From Prinia subflava (lineage: Eukaryota; Chordata; Aves; Passeriformes; Cisticolidae), in NCBI RefSeq assembly GCF_021018805.1, contig NC_086258.1:6983081-7047080 (forward strand): DNA of 64,000 bases, written 5' to 3'. Shown here in pieces: positions 50,246 through 61,526 of this stretch (positions are counted from its first letter, which is position 1; the number at the start of each line of letters is the position of its first letter). The position numbers and the translations under genes were made by a program. The notes beneath the pieces were generated by a model that saw nothing but the letters and a program-made list of their open reading frames with translations, had not been told where the DNA came from and did no database searches.

Positions 50246-53200
50246 CCAGCAAAATTCTGTCCCCTTGGAAGTAAAGGACAAAACTCCCTCAATCCAGGGA
50301 CTTCACCACATCCAGACCCCACCCAGCCCCCAGAGGCAGTGGAAATACCATCACATTACTGCTCATTTTGGTCAGCAAGGGTTTATTTCCACTGAGAGCT
50401 GCAGAGACAGAACATAATCAGGGATATCACAGCTGGCTTTGAGCTTTGAACCCTCCCGAGTACCATCAGCTTGTGGACACACAGCCCCTCCCCAAACTGC
50501 TGCTACCTCATTTCCTTGGGACAGTTCAGTAGAGGTGGGAGGAGGTACAATTTACACTCTGAAGGGAGCTGCAAGGAGGTATAAATTACTCAAGCATGAG
50601 CTACCTAAGATTCACTTAAAATTCACTCTGAATTTGGCACCAGAAAATGTAGGAGATAATCAAGTTTTCCTTTTTGAGATCTTGTGTATTTAAAACCTGC
50701 TGTGTTTAATTTTTGCAGTCACAACAATGCTCATTCATAAATATTTCCTAATGTTTGGTCCTATTAGTATGTACAGCGTGGTGTTTGATTAATGGACTAG
50801 AACAATGCGATCAAATATATTTTGGGCTCCAGAATACCACTTTGTAATGCCTAATATTTGATGAGATATTACAGATAGGCTTGTCTTCTGACTAGAAGCG
50901 ATTGCGCTGGAATTCTGAGAAACCCAGATACAGATCTTGGATAAGATCTGAATTTCAAGCGAGTCCTAATTACAGAGCACACTGGACCAAAGCTCGAGGT
51001 CTGCACATTTCCAGCGCTGGATTCTTCACAGCTCAGATGCAAATGTTGTTTCTTAGCCCTCTCTCTCAGGAATTCATAACATATTCATCAACTTGTAGTA
51101 CCTAAGAGCCCTGTCCGACTGTATTTGGAAGACCTTAATTTGACTCCGGCAGGAGTTTAACAATATTAATAACTAATATTAAACTGGATTCCTAACGGGG
51201 ATGCCGGGACAATACTCTTTGATCACTGCATTAATCTGGTGCAATTGTGTTTATATCAGCCTCGTTCATCCCATGTGAGCTAAGTGCCATCTTGGCATGA
51301 ATATGAAATATGCAAATCTGGGGGATACACGTTAATAGTGGGTCCATCTGCTTGGATCTTTTATTAAAGGGAAGTGTGAATGCAGTTGCCATGCAATACA
51401 CTCTTACACACAAAGACCACGAGTTACGAAAACAAGAGAAAACATCTCGTGCTATGGCCTTATTGGTATTTCACATTCGTTGTTTCTGCGTCTGGTTTGC
51501 ATTTGAATTCAGAAATTTTCCCCCAAAACGAAATTTGAGTGAAAAAGCTCAACAGTTAGGAATGACTGTGCGTATACACGCACGCACATCTCTTCCTCTC
51601 TAGTGACAGACAGGATATTACTTTTCCACTGCATATGAAATTAATACCAGAAGCACAAGAAAAAACATGTAAATGCCATCCCTTAAAGCCTGATCTGGAT
51701 CTCACTTCTCCTGCTTAAGACATATATAACATCGAGGAAAACTAGTTGTTGTGGTGAAAAAGAAGGTAATCCAGAGCTGGTTTGGGAGAGCCAAGCCCAA
51801 ACATGAGCTCAGCCTTGGCTATGGAGTCACAGCCCAGTGCCTCCACGGGATATGGATGAGCTGCTGTGTTCTCCTATCCCAGTTTCTCTGTAATAAAGAA
51901 CTCTCTCAACTCCATCCAAAAGGAAAAACTCCTATGGCTCATTGTTGCCGTGCACTGCCGTGTCCTTAGCTTGTCTCCCTTGGGTGTGTGCTGTTCCATG
52001 CTAATGGTTTGGGGGGAGTGAGCTGCTGTGATTTATTTAACAGCTGGCAGGTCAAACCTCCGTGCCCCAGATATGCAAGTGCTGATTCGCCTGTGGAGGG
52101 GAGAAGGTGCCCTGATGACATAAAGTCAAAGCATCCACCTTGCTGAGCATTCTCAATCCAGGAGCGGCCCTTCATCCACCACCCTGCAGAAATGGAGAGC
52201 TCCTGGCACCAGCGTTGGTTCTGAGCCTCACACTCATCCCAGCAGGCTGGATTGAGCAATCATTTTATTCAAGGACACTGGGATCTGATGTACAAAAGGG
52301 CCTATATTCTCCTCCTTGAATCACAGATATTTGAGTAGGCAGCAGAGTAAGCAAGAGGAGTTTTTTCCATATCTTCAATATGCAAAAAGATGAGTGAGCT
52401 CAGCTCCCTATTCATTGCTTCCAACATACATGACACAGATGATGCTGCTCCCATTGTCACGCTAAAACTGGGGGCTTGATGACAAGAAATTCACTGAGCT
52501 TCCATCTGCATAGAGCTGAGATGGTGGTTGGGTGGGGAGAGTCACTGCATTGGATTATGTCAGCTCTACTGTCTGCATCCAAAATTTATTAGCTGTGCTT
52601 GGGATCTGAGAGGCCAGTTGAAATCACAGTCATTCCTGCACCATCAGCTCTTGGTGCCACCTGGGGAGGGCCTCATTTGTCACTACCCAGGACTGGCACC
52701 TTTCTCTCTAGACTGTGATCCGGGAGCCAGCAAAACAACTGAAGGGATTGTTCAACCAGCAAGAAAAAAAAACTTGTGTTGAGATTTATTACAGATGTAT
52801 TTCTTAATAGCATCTTAGCATAACTGGGTCAATTATCTGGGAATAGGCACGTGTGTGCCTGGGAGGGGGACATGTGCATGGGTCTGCTGGTTCTGTGCTG
52901 CTGAACACGTCACCTGCTCGGGAGAGAAGGAATGTGTTTATCCCAGTGCTGAGGAAAGAAGGAAAAAAGAACAAGTCAACCTTCCACAGCAAGCTGATTA
53001 TGAATTTCCCACATCAGATTGTCAGCGTTTATTCAGTTACTTCACTCATTACCAGCGTGTTCTTCAGCCACTAACCTAAAACCCCGCCCTGCTGCTGTCA
53101 GCTCCTTTAGAAGTGACACGTCCCTTGCTCAGGTTAAAAAGCTTTTGTGGAAGGCAGCTGCTCCCAGGACAGGGCTGGGGGCTGCAGGGGGAGCACAGCC

Positions 53201-56200
53201 CTGGCCTGGCAAGGGAGCTGCTCTCCCAGGGAATCCACCCAGGGATTGAGGTGAGTCCTCCGTGGGGTAGCAGGAGTTGTTTTTAAAGCCAGACACCCTC
53301 TGAGGCAGGAATTAGAGGAATTCACAGGGCTCAGCCAAGGATACAGAGGAGATCCCCGGAGCCAAAACTGTATATTCTCCAAACACTTCCATTTTAATAG
53401 TAAGTTAAAAGGAAAGTTCCCCTTCTGAGGGGTTGTTAATTATAGATCCCTCCTTTAAACAGTCCTCCTGTTTTTATCCATGCTTACACCCCCACAGCTG
53501 GTAAAGATGAGGAAAGCTCTACCTTCCCCAAAAAATCAAATACATCCGAAATGCTTCCTGAGCTGATTCACTTGGCTGGGCTCCTATTTGATATATGAAA
53601 CAAAAGACAAGGCAGCAGAAAGCAACATATTTTCCCTGTGTCAAGGTGAAGCACTCCCCATCACCCAGCCCATCTCTGCTGGGGTTAATGCGCATCAATA
53701 ATATTTAAATGATCAAAGTTTTTCAGCAGAGACAGTGATGGTTTTTTTTTTTTTCTGACTTGTCATGCTTGTTTTCCTTAAAGAGGCAATGACCTGCTGT
53801 AGTCAAGGCTTGCAGTTTGGCACGCAGGAGCGTTTTGAGAAGCGTTATCTCCCGAGCAGAACAGCAGCCTCATGTTTCCCTGCACAACAACCTTTCTTAG
53901 CCTAAAATGCTTTGCATCCCATTTCCTTGATCTGGCTAAGTGCTTGCATGCTGAAAATCCCACCCTCCCTCCAGCTGTCCTTCTGGCAGGAAAGAGACAG
54001 CATCTTCTCTCTGGAGAGTACAGTCACTGCTCCTTTGGTTATCTAATCAGGGAGGGCAAAATTCACTCAGGGCCCTGTGAAACCGGCTGAGCTGCAGAAA
54101 ATGCATCCCGAGGTCTTGTGCGGGAGGGTGGGAGGAGGCAGCCGGGGAAGCCTCCCCTCCCAGAGCAGATGCTCTCTGCCATTTCCCCAGTAGCTTTCAC
54201 AAAGGAAGAAAAATGTGGAGTACTCCAGGGACTGAAGCATTCGGCTCTTCCCTCTGCTGCTCCCCGGGTCGGTGTGTGCCTCGGAGCAGGGCAGGGGCTG
54301 CCCCAAGGCCAGAGCAGCCTGTGCAGGAGGACAAGGAAATAAATGTCCCCCCACCCACCCTCCTGGTGCCAGAGCTGGCTGGTGCTCAGTTTCTCAGGGT
54401 TTGTGTGGGTTTTCCAGCATTTCTCATAACTACAAAATATTATGCCTCTCTGCCTTCTAAAATTCCATGATTTTGTCTTTGCACCAAGCAGGAGGAATTG
54501 GGAAGAGCAAACCTTCCCATCTTGATCAGGCTGGGAGCTTTCTTCACATTCAGCTTGCTGAGAACAAAAGGGCAGTACAAGGGTGGTGAGATGAGACAAA
54601 TCCCCCCTGGAAGTGCGAGGTTTGAGCAGCCTTCACCTCCACCATCTGCAACATTCCAAACAAAAGCATCTTTAAGTCACTTCCTTTTCCTGACAAACTT
54701 CTCCCCAGAGGTCCTGGTGGGCTGGAGAAAGGCACCACTGGAACAAGGTTTGGGTAGAGCTGTGTTTGGCAGATATCACCCCTCACAAGGGGTCTCTCGC
54801 CTGCTCCTGGGCTCAGAGCACATTTCCAAGCCGTGTGTTCCCACCTAATAAAATGCTTACTCACTTGCAGGAGGCACTTTGACATCCTTGGCCGCACACT
54901 GCTAGATAAGGAGCATAAAAAGAATGTATTGCTGTTATAGGGGATACAGCAATACGTATCCCCAAATGAAATATCCTTTATAAGCCTGGTTATTATTCTG
55001 GCAGTGATCTCAGATCGCTCTCAGTGAGGTGTTAGCGAGTGCATCCTCACGGCTAGCAGGGACTGCGAGGTGTCACGTTTACCTTCTGTTGTTTCAGTAC
55101 ACTCTCTCCCATCCCAAGTCGGGAAAACACTCCCCTCTTCTTCCACGCATGTCAAAAGCACCATTTGCCATTTAGATTTAGATTTAGGGAGCCAAATATA
55201 GCCCTGGTATAAACAGGTGCGAGCCCACATATGTCAGTAGAATTCCACCTGATTTTAATGGGCTTACATTTGGCCCCTGAGCCCTGGGGATCCCTCTGGG
55301 AGCAGAGGCTGTATTAAATATTAAGGGCCTTATTCTCCACGCCTGCCTACGCTGGAGTAATTAAATCTCCATGCAGACCCATTGATTTTCAACCGCATTC
55401 TCCTCGTGTGAGGAGGCAGCGCTCGGCACGAGGGAGGGAGCAGAGATGTCCCCTCGAGGAAAAACACATCCATTTTTCCTCCCCACAGAAATTCCATCCA
55501 GAAGAATACTGTACTCGGCATTAAGCATTTGCAAAACGTGCTCGGGCAAAAGAATGCAAATGGTCTAAAGTGAAACAGTGACTCCAACTCTTCCCCATTG
55601 CCCCCAGCCTGTGACAGCAACGCTGCTTTGCCGCTTCCTTCAGGCTCCCGATCTCTGAGTGCCACAGACAAACCCTCTCCCTCCCAGCATCTTCGGAGCC
55701 AGACCTGCGAGGAGCTGGGCGATTTCTCATCCTCCAAGCCTGCTCCTGGATCTCCTGAATCGCTGGGTAACCTTGGATAAGCCCCACAGCTGTTGCCGGC
55801 CTCTCCGGGGTGGGGTGACACTGCTTGGGTAATTCCGGTGCTTTGCCTGGAGCTAGCGCCTTTTACCTGTGTCTATACAAGTATTGTTGCCAGCTTGTGA
55901 TCTTTTGAGCTTGCAGGGCTGTGAAAAACGACTTTGGTTTTTCCTTAAATGCCACGGAGTTTAGAAGTGTGACGACTCACACTGTGCTGTTATTCTTTCC
56001 AATTGAAACCTAATGATGCGTGCATATCACTTAACTCTGATGTCAATAATCAGCACACCACTTGGTCTTTGCCGTGGCTATTAGAGGGAATGAAAATGAA
56101 ATACCAACTCCTTTTTATCCTGTTACTGTACCATAATAACTAATAAAGAAGTAATAAGGGAGACGTGGGGAATTTCCAGGGGAGTCATTACTACAGAGCA

Positions 56201-57394
56201 GACCTAAAGGCACAAAGTGAAATCCAGGAATATTAGCCAGCCCTGGATTCCCAGCCAGTGCTTCTCACTTAAGCTGTACTGCTGCCGTAAAATAAGTGTT
56301 TACAGAAGAAGTTACCATGTGGAAAGTATCAGACCGTGTCCTGGAGTGGAAACTGAGCCAGAATCAAAGACATCCTTGCAGGTAAAGACCACCCTGTACA
56401 GCAGCGTTGAGTTTAGCCTGGGCCACAGTCAAGACACAATGCCAGCATTTCATAAATCTCACTTATGCTCCGGAATATGGGAAACGTTTCCCAGAAGAGC
56501 TCTAAATCACCTCTGTCTGGTTGCAGGATGAATCGTGTGTTTTCCAGGGACTCCTGTATGGGAGAAGCCACCCAGAGACCTCAGGGCAATGGGTCAAAGG
56601 AAACCATATAACAAAATACTGAGTGCATGAGGTTCAAACCACGCGTAAGATGGACAATGCATTTTCTGGCTTAGAAATTATTGAACTCTTGGTTAGGGAG
56701 GAGCAGTCATTTTTTGGTGGTTGTATACATAGGAGGCAGTGGTGATTCTTTGGTTTTCCTCCACGTAAATGAACTGTCGTTTATCCACAAACTGTCATTT
56801 ATCCACGTGTCAAAAACCTGTCGCTGCTCAGGAGTTCTGTCTTCAGCAGCTGCCTGGTGCAAGGAAAACCTGCACCTTTACCTGCCACAATTTTATCCAC
56901 CTTGTCCACAGCTGGAGGCTCCTCTGCCCCTCAGCATGGACTCAACAGAGCTGACCTAAGCAACCCCAGCCTCTTCTCCAGCCCCGTGCTGGAGGGTGCT
57001 GTCACACCTCACAGTCCAGCATGTTCATCCCCCACCTTTCCAAAGCAAAACCTGCTTCGGTTCGATCTCACAGCACATCCCCACCGGTATCAAGCATTTC
57101 CCAGCCATCTGATTTCCCCATCTCCGAGTTCCTGCTTTGTTTATCCTATTAATTCCAACCACCCCCTCTTCCCCCAACACACACGCACGCAGCCTCATTT
57201 ACAGCATCTTCGCCAGCAGAAGCCTCCCCAAAATATTCAGGGCACACCAAGCGAGGACTTACACGTGTGGGGAAACCCTCGTGACTGGAGATTTTTTTTT
57301 CCTCTCTCGAGCAAACATGAGCTCATGATTTTAATTTTTTTTTAAGCTCTTAAAGGAAAAAAAAAAATAAATAAAAGAGAAGCCCCGAGGAGCG
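50246..57394. other. Upstream region of NTNG2, nothing recognised
   Basis: Seven kilobases with no supportable exon. The section 50680-51620 is AT-rich, free of recognised repeats, and holds an octamer ATGCAAAT at 51310-51317. A poly(T) run is at about 53741-53754. GC content rises towards 57.4 kb. Enhancers for NTNG2 may lie here, but that is inference. Confidence 0.35.
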
Positions 57395-57649
57395 GCATTC
57401 CCGGCTGCCGTTATCCAAGCGGGGGCAGCGGGACGGCGCGGATGCTGCACCGGGAGCCGCGGGGCCGCCGGGGCTGAAGGCTCCCGCTCGCATCCTCCTC
57501 TTCCTCGGGTGGTTTTCCCTCCCTCCTCCTCCTCCCCCCCTGCATTTCCTCCTGCACCTTTAAGAAGCCCATTGCCGCCGGTGGGATGGTGTGTGCTAAA
57601 GCTGCACAGAGGAAGTTACGCAGCCGGGATCAGGCACGGAGATAAAAGC

Positions 57650-57900
57650 TCCGATTGTGATTGAAAGTGAGAGCAAAAGGGATTTCAGCCTCGGCATTAA
57701 CTTGCGAGGGGAGCCGGGATTGCACAAAGCTCCCCCGGCCATCTGCCCTTGGGGGCCGGCGGCGCAGCGCCCGCCCGCCGCGCTGGGCTGGGCAGGGCTG
57801 GGCAGGGCAGGGCAGGGCTGGGGGCAGTGTTTTTGGGGGTTCCCCCGGCCCCGAAGTTGGCTGCTCCGCCGGGAGCCCCGCGCCGCAGAGCTCCCTGCCG
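57650..57900 (+). other. NTNG2: Putative NTNG2 non-coding exon 1
   Basis: A strong splice donor (ctgccg/gtaagg) ends at 57900 inside the CpG island, in the right orientation to join the coding exon at 61.3 kb. The 5' limit is a guess based on the TATA-like sequence at about 57641. Transcript data would be needed to fix both ends. Confidence 0.35.
57783..57827 (+). repeat. GGGCA/GGGCT repeat with G-quadruplex potential
   Basis: At least seven runs of three or more G separated by two to four bases, made of ctgggcaggg-type units, inside the likely NTNG2 5' UTR. Confidence 0.75.
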
Positions 57901-58525
57901 GTAAGGACCCGCAGCGCCGGGGATGGGGGGAAAGCGGGGGCGGAGGGGGGCGGGCAGCGCCGGCATCTGCCCCAGCCCCGATCGCTGCGCGTCCCCCCGC
58001 GCCTCCCAAGTTGTTGCCACGCTCTCCTGGGGTGTCCCGCTCTCTGTCCCCCTGCCCGGAGCATCCCCGTCTCCCCGCCGCGGGATGGGGGGTTTATTTT
58101 TCCCCGCTTCCGAGTTTGGGAAGCCGGGGGGCTCCCCCAGCCCGGGGCGCCGGCTCCCCCCGCGCCGCCGATTCCCTCCCCGGTCCGTGCAGCCCCCCAA
58201 AGTCCTTTAGTGCAAAAGGAACCGGGGAGGACGGGGCGGAGCGGGAGCGGCATCGGCTTTTGCCGGGAACCGCGAATCCATCAGGGAGAGCGTCGGGATG
58301 CGAGCGGGATTTCCAGGTTCGCACTGGGAGCGGCGCAGCGTTCTGCCCCCGGGACCGCGGGGTTCGGGCTCCCGTCCCTCCCGTCCCCCCGCGGGGCTCC
58401 CCAGCTCCTGTCCGGGCTCGGGGAAGGGATGGTCAGCCTGGAAAGAGAACAACTCCCGCTCCACGAGCGCGGGGGGAGAGCGGAGAGTTCACGGGGAGAG
58501 CAACACTTCTGAGAGAAAATTAAAA

Positions 58526-61313
58526 ACTCCTTCATTGAGTTTACTTTCTGCTCTTAATCCGAGAGCGGCTCAGTTGTTGCTCAGCGTTGTCCCTTTATTT
58601 CAATAGGGTGTTAATCCAATAATAAGAAAAAAACCCGGAGCCAGCTAAGTCAAGACACAATCTAATTTTGTGTTTTTAATACTCCGGCTATCAGTCCCCA
58701 GTGAGTGCTGAGTACTCTTCAAAGAGAACAAAGAGCATTGATTCTATTTGTTCCCATGAACTGCAGTTTCTTAATAATATCAGGTGAAGATTTATCTTCT
58801 AAGAACCAAACCAAATCAAGCAGGGTGAAACCTTTAATTTGGGGAGGCTCTCTGCCCCGTTTGCAGTATGTTGGCTCATTCTAGAGCAACACTCCAACTA
58901 TTTCTGCACAGGGACTGGACCTGCTAAGTGAGTGTTGAGCCACAGACTTCACCCCAAACCCGCTTGCCTGGCTGATGGACTGACTGTAAATGCATTTTTT
59001 CCCAGCAAATTTTCATTTCCCTGGGAATCTGTGACATTTAGCCAGCATAACAAGACACTAATAGATATTATAGATCCTTTCTACCTGTTGGTTTTTTTTT
59101 TCCCTGACAGCCATTCAAGTGCAAGATATAATTGTTGAGGCTGTGAAAATAGATCCATAAACTTAACAGCACTGGAGTCCTCATTAAAACTACCCTGCTT
59201 GTTTTCTACACAATACAGGAGTCTCTCACTCTCCGCTGTTATCAGGCACTTGGCAGTGACCAGCTTGATGTAATAATTAGGAACTGACTTGTTATCACTG
59301 AAAAGACAGCTCTGATGTAAGTAGGACTTACAAACACTGTGTCACCGTGGCTTATTATTTTTACTACATTTACTCATAATATAAAAATAGCAGCCAGTCT
59401 ATTCTTTTTCTGGGAGTTTATTCAGGTCCAACGCAGCTATAACAGGCTCTTCGTTGAGAGCTGGCAATGAAACATGAGAGACAGCTTCTCTTTTCTGAAC
59501 TCATTCATCTCAATCAGCAATCTTTCAAGCAAAAAGGGGGGAAAGGGAGATGGTAGCAGAGCGGTGTGAAGCCCCCGAACACGGATCAGTGCTTCTGTTA
59601 ACCTGGAGTTTCTGAGCTTTAGTAACTGAGCTTCATGAGAAAGCAAATGCTAAGCATGCTGTTGAAACAGATGTGCCTCCGTTGTGAAAGAAAAGTTGGG
59701 GAAAGAAATAGAAAGGGAATTATCCAAAGGTGAATTCCTGTCCTGGATATGTGCCTCCCACCTTCTGGGATGAGATCTCCCTCCTGAATCTAATACTGAG
59801 AGAGGGTTTGACTTCTTCCCCCTCCCCGCTTTGGTTCCTTGTCATTTTGTTTTGTAATTACTTACAATTTTTATAGCTCTACTGGAAAGACAACAAAATT
59901 GCAGAAATGTTGTTCTAACCTGAAATGAATACTGGGAAGGTCATTGCTCTTTGTATTAGGTGAACCTAAATGTTATTAGGACTTTAAATTGTTTTTTATT
60001 AAATGTTATTGTTCAGATAAATCATATGTGGGGATGCTGGACAATGTATCTGTCTCCCCAGCTGTCTTATTTATTTGCTTATCTTTTTAGGACTATCAAT
60101 TTGTCTGTCTGTCCCTACTCTGTCTGCATATTTCCCATCTTCTAATGACCCATAGCTGCTTCTTGATATTATTTGAAGACCCATTAGAGCTCCTGTTGTC
60201 CAGCTGCTGTTGCAAAGCAGATACCTTAAATTGGGCAGCGCTCCTTCCCTTCTCCCAGACAGCAGAAAAGCCATAAGCATCTTACTATGGATTGCTTTTT
60301 ATTAAAGTTGTATATCTCCCTGTTACAAAAACCTGTCTGGTGGCAAGCCCAGCTGAGGGCTCTGCCTCCTGAGGGACCCCTGTTCTTCTTCTCCAACTGT
60401 TCCCCCTTGCTCTCTCCTAACTTGTCTTCCAATTTCTTGCAGGTCCCTCCTGCTGATGAGCTCTGCCTTTGCCCTGACCATGAAAGAGAGAGGAGATCTC
60501 AGGTAGCCCCATGGCTTGCAGCTGAAGGCTTTGGGGATTTGGTGCTCTGTTGCCAAAAGGCAGAATTGGACAGGAATCCTCCACAGGACACAGCAGGGGA
60601 AGCCAAGGCCAGCCCTGCCCCAGTCACCCCAGTGACCACCCTGCACCTGCTGGGACCAGCACGGATCTGGCACCTGATCTGTTCACGCTGACACAGCCAT
60701 CCTTTGGGAAAAGGGAATTTTAGCTCCAAGCAGTGTCTCTTGTCAGAGCTGTGCTGATGACCAGATGCTCTCTTTATTTAATGTGGTAATGTTCAAACAC
60801 CCCAATAATTAAGGCAGACACAGTTTAAGGCACTTTCCACAGCAACGCATTTGGAGCAGGAGGCTGAGGAAAACCTGATCCAGCACCATCTCACGGCCTC
60901 TCCAATTTACTCCTATCAAATTTCATCAGCAGCCCAGAACTTGATCTTTGTATTGATTGACTGGAGTCACCTCTAGATATTTTCATGCTGATTGGAAGAC
61001 CTTTCGTACAATAAAAGGGGCAAAAATGAGGTTAAGGAAGACTTTTGACCACTGATCAGCAACTCTGGCCAAAACTTTCCCAATCAAGTGAATTGCAAAG
61101 TTGGCTTCTGTGCCCAGAGGAACTTTCCACGTCCAGACACAGCGCGCAGAGTGGGATCATCCCTGTTACTGTCTGGATCTCCTTCGACTGGAGCATTTTT
61201 AGATGAGGAGTTTCCATGCTGATCCCGAGAGCCACCCCTAGCCCAGTCGCCGCCTTCCTCGGGACTCTCGGCGCTGCCCTCGCCCAGGGGTCCCGCGCTT
61301 GGCCGCAGCTGCC
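58526..61313 (+). other. NTNG2 intron 1 (inferred) and end of 5' UTR
   Basis: Mostly AT-rich unique sequence between the CpG island and the coding exon. The acceptor is not certain; candidates are cgcccag ending at 61287 and ggccgcag ending at 61308. No repeat family was recognised. Confidence 0.45.
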
Positions 61314-61526
61314 ATGCTCTACCTGGCTGCTCTCCTCGTGCACTGCGTCCCCCTGGCCATGGGGCAGTATGACATTTGCAAGTCCTGGGTGACCACGGAC
61401 GATGGCCCCTCGTGGGAGTTCTATGCTTGCCAGCCCAAGGCCATGCGGATGAAGGATTACGTGACCGTGCGGGTGGACCCGGCAGGAATCACGTGTGGGG
61501 ACCCTCCCGAGAGGTTCTGCACCCAT
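61314..61526 (+). CDS. NTNG2: NTNG2 first coding exon, netrin-G2
   Basis: Netrin-G2 is a GPI-anchored, vertebrate-specific netrin relative on axons that binds the postsynaptic partner NGL-2 (LRRC4). This exon encodes 71 codons. Residues 1-17 form a signal peptide ([17 protein letters not shown]), then mature [20 protein letters not shown] begins the laminin N-terminal domain and the exon ends [11 protein letters not shown]. This matches mammalian NTNG2 closely, and more closely than NTNG1 in my judgement. The ATG at 61314 has G at -3 and gives the family N-terminus; a TTG upstream in frame is not needed. The donor is CAT/gtaagt in phase 0. The large next exon with the rest of the laminin domain is not in the window. 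Confidence 0.95.

Larger units (their letters stand above)
57395..58525. promoter_or_regulatory. NTNG2: CpG island, probable NTNG2 promoter and 5' UTR
   Basis: About 1.1 kb of very GC-rich, CpG-dense DNA that begins and ends sharply against AT-rich flanks. It includes GC boxes (ggggcgg, gggcggg near 57935-57955) and a possible TATA-like gataaaag at about 57641. It lies 2.8 kb upstream of the first NTNG2 coding exon, and NTNG2 in mammals has a non-coding first exon. Long open frames here on both strands reflect the scarcity of AT-rich stop codons and resemble no protein. Confidence 0.7.

Noticed and set aside
57597..58523. Long overlapping open frames on both strands in the GC-rich island (up to 288 codons)
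   Set aside because: They occur in several frames at once, are low in complexity (Pro, Gly, Ala, Arg), and match no family. Scarce stop codons in GC-rich DNA explain them.
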